DNA of 9,099 nucleotides from Candidatus Treponema faecavium (GTDB taxonomy: Bacteria; Spirochaetota; Spirochaetia; Treponematales; Treponemataceae), in the NCBI GenBank assembly GCA_019113455.1, contig DXHG01000009.1, positions 1-9,099 of the forward strand, read 5' to 3'. Position numbers and translations under genes: made by a program. Shown here in pieces: positions 5,436-9,099 of this stretch. Position 1 is the stretch's first letter; every line of letters starts with the position of its first letter. The notes under the pieces were generated by a model that did no database searches, had not been told where the DNA came from, and saw only the letters and a list, made by a program, of their open reading frames with translations.

Positions 5436-7019
5436 ATGAGCAAAAAAAGAACAATGCGAGCGGCGGGCATTGCGCTTGCCATGCTGACAGTGTTATCGCT
5501 TGTGACGTGCGAAAAAAAATACCAGTTTTGGGGTGTCAACATTGACAGCACGAAACTGCGGCTTGAAGTTGGGGAAACGGCGGTGCTGACGGCAACTTTT
5601 GTGCCGCCAGAGGCGTTTGGCGAGACGCTCGTCTGGAGTGCCGAGCCGGAGGGCGTAGTTGCCGTGACCGGCAGTGAAAACGGCACTTGCACGGTGAAGG
5701 CCGTCGGAGCGGGCAGCGCAACAGTGACAGTCAAAGACACTGACGGCAAAAAACTGCGGGAGTGTGCGGTATCGGTCTACTTTATACCGGTTGACACTGT
5801 TACGCTGGACAAAACAGATCTGGCGCTGGCTGCCGGAGAAACGGCGGTCATACAAGCTGCCTGTACTGCGGGTGCTACGGATCAGCGGGTAACATGGCAG
5901 ACAGCGCCGCACGGCGTGGTTGCCATAACCGATAACGGAGACGGCAGCTGTACGGTAACAGCACAGAAGGACGGCACGGCAGTGGTAACGGCTACGAGTG
6001 TTGATGGCGGAAAAACAGCGGAATGCCGGGTCGGGGTTAATTATTTATCCAATTTTTCTTTTATTGCGGCGGTGGAACGGGCGGTTGATTCTGAGGGGAA
6101 TCCGATAACAATCGGCTGGAGCAAGGAGTGCGACGGTACGGTAAAACTGACGCCTGAAAACTTGGAAAAGATTCAGGCGGTTACGGTTCTTGATATAAAC
6201 GGGGACGATCTTTCGGCCAGCGAGAGACTGCGCAATCTTGCCGGCATCGAATGGTTTACCGGACTGACATATCTGGATTGCAGGCGGAATAACCTGGATT
6301 TGCTGGATCTGTCAAAAAATACCGGGCTGGTATATCTCGACTGCAGTTATAATGATATGCAGTCATTGAATATGGCAGGTCTCACGAAGCTGAAAGAGCT
6401 CCGCTGCGATAACTGCGGCGTGCTTTCGGAACTGGACGTGACTGACTGTGCGGAGCTTGAACTGCTGCACTGCGATGACAATCAGCTGCAAGAGCTTGAT
6501 GTGTCGCAAAACACAAAGCTGACGTATCTGATTTGCGATAATAACGAGCTTTTGGAACTGAATGTGTCGGGGCTCCCGCTTGAGACGCTTGTGTGTGACG
6601 ACAATGATGATATGCAGTCGCTGAATGCCGGCGGGTGCACCGCCTTGACGCGGCTGAGTTGTTCGGGAAACGATTTGAGAGAAGGACTGGATGTATCCGG
6701 GTGTACTGCCTTGACGAATCTGGTTTGTTCCTTTACTTACTTGAGAGAACTGGATGTATCCGACTGCACAGCTTTGAAGACCCTGAATTGTGTTGAAAAT
6801 AGTCTTGAGGTATTGGATGTAAGCCGCAATACCGCATTGGAGAGTCTGCTCTGCGGGGCTGCAAAATCCACAGGAATAACTTTGCTGCTGGCGCCAGTAC
6901 AGAAGGCGCGATGGGACAACGAATGGAGCAAAAAATCTTGGAATGCAAGAGGAGTTATTCCGCAGTTTGTAAACGGGAACGACGCCGATGTGCGGCAAGG
7001 CAGTGGGACAGGCATATAG
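5436..7019 (+). CDS. Predicted lipoprotein with two BIG_2 domains and a cysteine-ladder leucine-rich repeat domain
   Basis: A 527-residue exported protein, probably anchored by lipid on the cell surface or in the periplasm. Residues 1-24 are a signal peptide (KKR start, hydrophobic core) ending LSLVTC with Cys25 as the likely lipidated residue; Thr at -1 is unusual but fits permissive spirochaetal lipoboxes. Two bacterial Ig-like group 2 domains follow (about 34-117 and 118-203), each with LxVGET/LAAGET and a repeated W-x-x-x-V-x-V/I strand pattern. Residues 277-476 hold about ten leucine-rich repeats of 20-22 residues, followed by a cap with WDNEWSKKSW. Related modules occur in treponemal surface proteins and Listeria internalins and often mediate adhesion; the ligand is unknown. 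GGAGG (5426-5430) fixes the ATG at 5436 rather than the in-frame upstream ATG at 5400. It is a single gene with no operon partner. Confidence 0.88.
   Translation: MSKKRTMRAAGIALAMLTVLSLVTCEKKYQFWGVNIDSTKLRLEVGETAVLTATFVPPEAFGETLVWSAEPEGVVAVTGSENGTCTVKAVGAGSATVTVKDTDGKKLRECAVSVYFIPVDTVTLDKTDLALAAGETAVIQAACTAGATDQRVTWQTAPHGVVAITDNGDGSCTVTAQKDGTAVVTATSVDGGKTAECRVGVNYLSNFSFIAAVERAVDSEGNPITIGWSKECDGTVKLTPENLEKIQAVTVLDINGDDLSASERLRNLAGIEWFTGLTYLDCRRNNLDLLDLSKNTGLVYLDCSYNDMQSLNMAGLTKLKELRCDNCGVLSELDVTDCAELELLHCDDNQLQELDVSQNTKLTYLICDNNELLELNVSGLPLETLVCDDNDDMQSLNAGGCTALTRLSCSGNDLREGLDVSGCTALTNLVCSFTYLRELDVSDCTALKTLNCVENSLEVLDVSRNTALESLLCGAAKSTGITLLLAPVQKARWDNEWSKKSWNARGVIPQFVNGNDADVRQGSGTGI
6264..6863 (+). 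repeat. Tandem leucine-rich repeat coding units, about 63 bp each
   Basis: About ten coding units of 60-66 bp encode the pattern LxxLxCxxNxL followed by xxLDVSxxT. The cysteines are residues 282, 303, 324, 346, 367, 387, 409, 431, 452 and 473. Units 7-9 (residues 404-467) are most alike at DNA level, sharing CTGGATGTATCCG and a nearby GCCTTGA or GCTTTGA, which suggests recent internal duplication. Confidence 0.85.
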
Positions 7020-7024
7020 TACAA

Positions 7025-7070
7025 GAATTGCGCCGGAGCGAGACGCGCATCTTCGCGCTTGCGGCAATTC
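7025..7070 (+). other. Stem-loop after the lipoprotein gene, without a T-run
   Basis: GAATTGC (7025-7031) pairs with GCAATTC (7064-7070), with GC-rich sequence between that can form inner stems. It starts 5 bp after the stop codon. No T-run follows, so it may be a 3'-end stabiliser or part of a factor-dependent terminator. Confidence 0.4.
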
Positions 7071-7107
7071 AGCAGTGCAAGGCTGCGGGTATGTTTAAAA
7101 TGGCATC

Positions 7108-7136
7108 TTGACAACTGGGAAAATATGGCTGATACT
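7108..7136 (+). promoter_or_regulatory. Promoter of the EIICB gene
   Basis: A perfect -35 TTGACA (7108-7113) lies 17 bp before GATACT (7131-7136), a weaker -10 matching four of six. The predicted start is near 7143, giving a leader of about 69 nt. The EIICB gene is thus transcribed separately from the PTS operon. Confidence 0.65.
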
Positions 7137-7143
7137 GTATATG

Positions 7144-7179
7144 CGAGTGTTAGATATGTTATTACAGTCATAATGCTCG
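7144..7179 (+). promoter_or_regulatory. Imperfect inverted repeat in the EIICB leader
   Basis: CGAGTGTTA (7144-7152) and TAATGCTCG (7171-7179) pair over 9 positions as RNA if two G-U pairs are allowed, with a further TGT/ACA stem inside. It begins at the predicted transcription start. It does not match the RAT consensus, and no T-run follows. It may be an operator or a leader hairpin affecting translation. Confidence 0.4.
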
Positions 7180-7211
7180 AAAAGTACTAAAACAAAGGAG
7201 AAAAAACGGGT

Positions 7212-8654
7212 ATGATGCAGTTTTTTCAAAAGTTAGGCCGCGCTCTGATGCTGCCTGTTGCGGTTCTGCCTGCGGCTGCTATCCTGATGGGTATCGGCTA
7301 CTGGATTGATCCGAGCGGCTGGGGTGCGAACAATGCGGTTGCCGCGTTCCTGCTCAAGGCGGGAGGCGCTATTATTGATAACCTGCCGTGGCTGTTTGCA
7401 GTCGGTGTTGCTATCGGTATGGCGAAAGGTCAGGACGGAGCAGCGGCTCTTTCCGGTTTGGTGGCGATGTTTATCGTAACGACGATTTTAAGTCCTGCTT
7501 CGGTAGCGATGCTGAAGCAGGTTGACGCAGCGGAAGTACCCGCCGCGTTTGGAAAGATAACGAATGCGTTTACCGGTATTATTTCCGGTCTTGTAGCGGC
7601 TGCCGTCTTTAATAAGTTCCATACGACGCAGCTCCCTGCTGCTCTTTCGTTCTTTTCAGGAAAACGCTGCACGCCGATTATCACGTCTGCGTTCATGATT
7701 GTTGTTTCCGTTATCCTGTTCTTCCTGTGGCCGGCCATTTACGGCGTGCTTGTTTCGTTTGGTGAAGGCGTTGCGAAGCTCGGTCCTATCGGTGCGGCTA
7801 TTTACGCATTCTTTAACCGCCTGCTTATCCCGACTGGTCTGCACCACGCGCTCAACTCTGTATTCTGGTTCGACGGATTCGGCATCAACGATATTGGAAA
7901 CTTCTGGGCCGGTACCGGTACAAAAGGTGTTACCGGTATGTATCAGGGCGGATTCTTCCCCGTTATGATGTTCGGCCTGCCGGGTGCGGCGCTTGCCATG
8001 TACCAGACAGCAAAACCAAACAAAAAGAAGACTGCCGGGGGCCTTCTGCTTGCTGCGGCGTTTGCTTCTTTCTTTACCGGCGTTACCGAGCCGCTTGAGT
8101 TCTCATTCATGTTCCTGGCTCCCGGTCTGTATGTGGTTCATGCCGCTCTGACTGCTGTGTCTGTCGGTGTTGCTGCTGCGCTCCATGCAACAGCCGGATT
8201 CAGCTTCAGCGCCGGTCTGGTTGACTTTGTGCTCAGCTCCCGTCTGCCGCTGGCAAATAATCCCTGGATCCTGCTCATCATGGGCGTGGTGTTCTTTGTT
8301 ATTTACTACGTGCTGTTCCGCGTGCTCATTGTTAACTTCAATCTGAAGACCCCGGGCCGTGAAGATGACGACGATGAAGTGTCAGAAAAAGAATCAAAGT
8401 TGACGCTGTCCAATTCCAATTTTGCTGAAGTTGCAAAAGCAATTTACGACGCAATAGGCGGAAAGGACAATATCGTTGATATCGATAACTGCACAACACG
8501 TCTGCGCTTAAAGGTAAAGGATTCTTCCACAATTAACGAGAAAGCGATCAAGGCAGCCGGCGCGCATGGTGTTATCCGGCCGTCAAAAGATGCTGTGCAG
8601 GTTATTGTTGGCACACAGGTAGAATTTGTCGCTACTGAAATGAAAAAACTGTAA
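7212..8654 (+). CDS. nagE: PTS EIICB permease, N-acetylglucosamine/glucose family (NagE/NagP-like)
   Basis: A 480-residue inner-membrane permease that imports and phosphorylates a sugar. The EIIC domain (about 1-375) has about ten hydrophobic segments and the conserved RLLIPTGLHHALN, GGFFPVMMFGLPGAALAM and GVTEPLEF motifs; Glu293 of TEP is the usual sugar-binding residue. A charged linker follows the family motif LKTPGRED. The EIIB domain (about 400-480) has the phosphorylated Cys427 in DNCTTRLRL. The order C-B without an EIIA domain resembles Bacillus NagP; EIIA must come in trans, probably from the crr at 4075-4605. Similarity by eye favours N-acetylglucosamine over glucose, but specificity is not proven. 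AAGGAG (7195-7200) lies 11 nt before the ATG at 7212; a second ATG follows at 7215. It has its own promoter and terminators. Confidence 0.92.
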   Translation: MMQFFQKLGRALMLPVAVLPAAAILMGIGYWIDPSGWGANNAVAAFLLKAGGAIIDNLPWLFAVGVAIGMAKGQDGAAALSGLVAMFIVTTILSPASVAMLKQVDAAEVPAAFGKITNAFTGIISGLVAAAVFNKFHTTQLPAALSFFSGKRCTPIITSAFMIVVSVILFFLWPAIYGVLVSFGEGVAKLGPIGAAIYAFFNRLLIPTGLHHALNSVFWFDGFGINDIGNFWAGTGTKGVTGMYQGGFFPVMMFGLPGAALAMYQTAKPNKKKTAGGLLLAAAFASFFTGVTEPLEFSFMFLAPGLYVVHAALTAVSVGVAAALHATAGFSFSAGLVDFVLSSRLPLANNPWILLIMGVVFFVIYYVLFRVLIVNFNLKTPGREDDDDEVSEKESKLTLSNSNFAEVAKAIYDAIGGKDNIVDIDNCTTRLRLKVKDSSTINEKAIKAAGAHGVIRPSKDAVQVIVGTQVEFVATEMKKL

Positions 8655-8662
8655 GCTCAAAG

Positions 8663-8683
8663 AACGCAGTACGCCTGCGTTTT
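8663..8683 (+). terminator. First, weaker terminator after the EIICB gene
   Basis: AACGCAG (8663-8669) and CTGCGTT (8675-8681) form a 7-bp stem around TACGC, with a short T-run of four ending at 8683. It is 8 nt past the stop codon and precedes a stronger terminator. Confidence 0.5.
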
Positions 8684-8695
8684 GCTGATTGCGAG

Positions 8696-8733
8696 GACAT
8701 ACGGTATTTCTTGATATACCGTATGTCTTTTTT
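8696..8733 (+). terminator. Strong intrinsic terminator after the EIICB gene
   Basis: GACATACGGTAT (8696-8707) and ATACCGTATGTC (8716-8727) form a perfect 12-bp stem with an 8-nt loop, followed by six T and a T-rich tail (8728-8738). Confidence 0.95.
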
Positions 8734-8811
8734 ATTTATAGACGGTGAGTACCTGTTTAAGCGGCGCAGACTGCCTGAGGCTTACCTGTGCAGTTTATTG
8801 CACCGTGGCAA

Positions 8812-8892
8812 GGCTCAGTGCCGGAGAAGAAAGAGCACGCTTACTGCGCGGGCTCAGTGGCTCTGAAGCAAAGCGCACGCTACTGCTTGCGC
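8812..8892 (+). repeat. Imperfect tandem repeat, about 40 bp unit
   Basis: GGCTCAGTG occurs at 8812-8820 and 8851-8859. The following sequence repeats roughly, with AGAGCACGCTTACTGC in the first copy and AGCGCACGCTACTGC in the second. The unit is about 39-40 bp, in two copies, and the second copy merges into the hairpin at 8863-8905. Confidence 0.5.
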
Positions 8893-8905
8893 CCAGTTGC
8901 TTCAG
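8863..8905. other. Structured hairpin element
   Basis: CTGAAGCAA (8863-8871) and TTGCTTCAG (8897-8905) are a perfect 9-bp inverted repeat. Inside, GCGCA (8873-8877) pairs with TGCGC (8888-8892). No T-run follows on the plus strand; on the minus strand the next bases are AGCC. It is therefore not a normal terminator and could be a small dispersed repeat or a structured RNA part. Confidence 0.5.
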
Positions 8906-9051
8906 AAAAGCGAACTACAAAGAACATAGAGAGAAAAAGTAAAACAGGCGAAAACAATGATGAAAAAAACGCGCATCGGGCGCAAACAATAAGAAAGAAC
9001 AAAAAAATGATAAAAAAAGCGAAAAAAGTGCGCTATTTTATGAAAAAGCTC

Positions 9052-9081
9052 TTGACAGGGATGGTGAAGTCGAGGTAATAT
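9052..9081 (+). promoter_or_regulatory. Strong promoter pointing out of the window
   Basis: A perfect -35 TTGACA (9052-9057) lies 18 bp before TAATAT (9076-9081), after a long A-rich stretch. The predicted start, near 9088, is at the edge of the window. The arrangement resembles stable-RNA promoters, but the product lies outside. Confidence 0.6.
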
Positions 9082-9099
9082 ACACGCACCGTTTCGGGA

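Larger units (their letters stand above)
8734..9051 (+). other. Non-coding region with repeats and an A-rich tract
   Basis: I see no credible gene here. The left part (8740-8910) has ordinary base composition and carries imperfect repeats and a hairpin, listed separately. The right part (about 8908-9050) is rich in A on the plus strand, with many runs of four to seven A, just before a strong promoter; such tracts can act as curved or UP-element DNA. Short frames in it encode lysine-rich, low-complexity products and look spurious. Confidence 0.6.

Noticed and set aside
6264..6863. Possible CRISPR array or minisatellite
   Set aside because: The 60-66 bp periodicity follows protein-level leucine-rich repeats in an open frame, and the units are not identical and have no spacers.
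6363..7067. Minus-strand 234-codon frame opposite the LRR gene
   Set aside because: It mirrors the repeat periodicity of the sense gene and has no start signal or domain. The sense strand has a signal peptide, BIG_2 and LRR domains.
7143..7200. A second RAT in the EIICB leader
   Set aside because: Neither GGATTGTTACTG nor GCAGGCAAAACC is present, and no terminator follows the hairpin. Only a generic imperfect dyad remains.
8745..9078. Two overlapping plus-strand frames (65 and 96 codons) after the permease terminator
   Set aside because: The predicted products are low-complexity and lysine-rich where the DNA is A-rich, with no ribosome-binding site, and they run into the outgoing promoter.

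Overview
The window (about 50% G+C) looks like a chromosomal segment of a sugar-fermenting spirochaete, most likely a Treponema. I infer this from a BIG_2 plus cysteine-LRR lipoprotein of a style typical of treponemal surface proteins, a permissive lipobox, tRNA genes that do not encode CCA, and a phosphotransferase system (PTS) of mixed Gram-positive and proteobacterial character. No genus-level marker such as rRNA is present, so this is inference.

Layout. At the left a Cof-type HAD phosphatase (144-1004, +) runs toward a four-gene minus-strand operon, with a strong terminator (1124-1169) between them. The operon is transcribed from about 4744 down to 1202: crr (EIIA-Glc type), a LicT/BglG-type antiterminator, ptsH (HPr) and ptsI (Enzyme I). 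Its leader holds a good -35/-10 promoter (4751-4779), a ribonucleic antiterminator (RAT, 4696-4737) and an intrinsic terminator (4652-4704) whose first arm overlaps the RAT. This is the textbook layout of LicT/SacT-type antitermination, except that the RAT has an enlarged apical stem-loop.

The middle (4780-5435) is non-coding apart from two tRNA genes, tRNA-Asp(GTC) and tRNA-Pro(CGG). A promoter precedes the pair, a terminator-like hairpin sits between them, and two terminators follow. Next is a predicted lipoprotein (5436-7019, +) with two bacterial Ig-like domains and about ten 21-residue leucine-rich repeats carrying a ladder of ten cysteines. Last comes a NagE/NagP-like EIICB permease (7212-8654, +) with its own promoter and tandem terminators. 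The rest (8734-9099) is non-coding: imperfect repeats and a hairpin, an A-rich tract, and a strong promoter pointing out of the window.

How it works together. Enzyme I and HPr relay phosphate from PEP to the free EIIA. EIIA can supply the EIICB permease, which has no EIIA domain of its own; the likely substrate is N-acetylglucosamine or glucose. The antiterminator has all four PRD histidines and probably controls its own operon by binding the RAT when sugar is present. The HPr carries Lys at position 46, where the regulatory Ser usually lies, so HprK/P-type control at this site is absent from this HPr. The phosphatase may act on a sugar phosphate, but that is only suggested by proximity.
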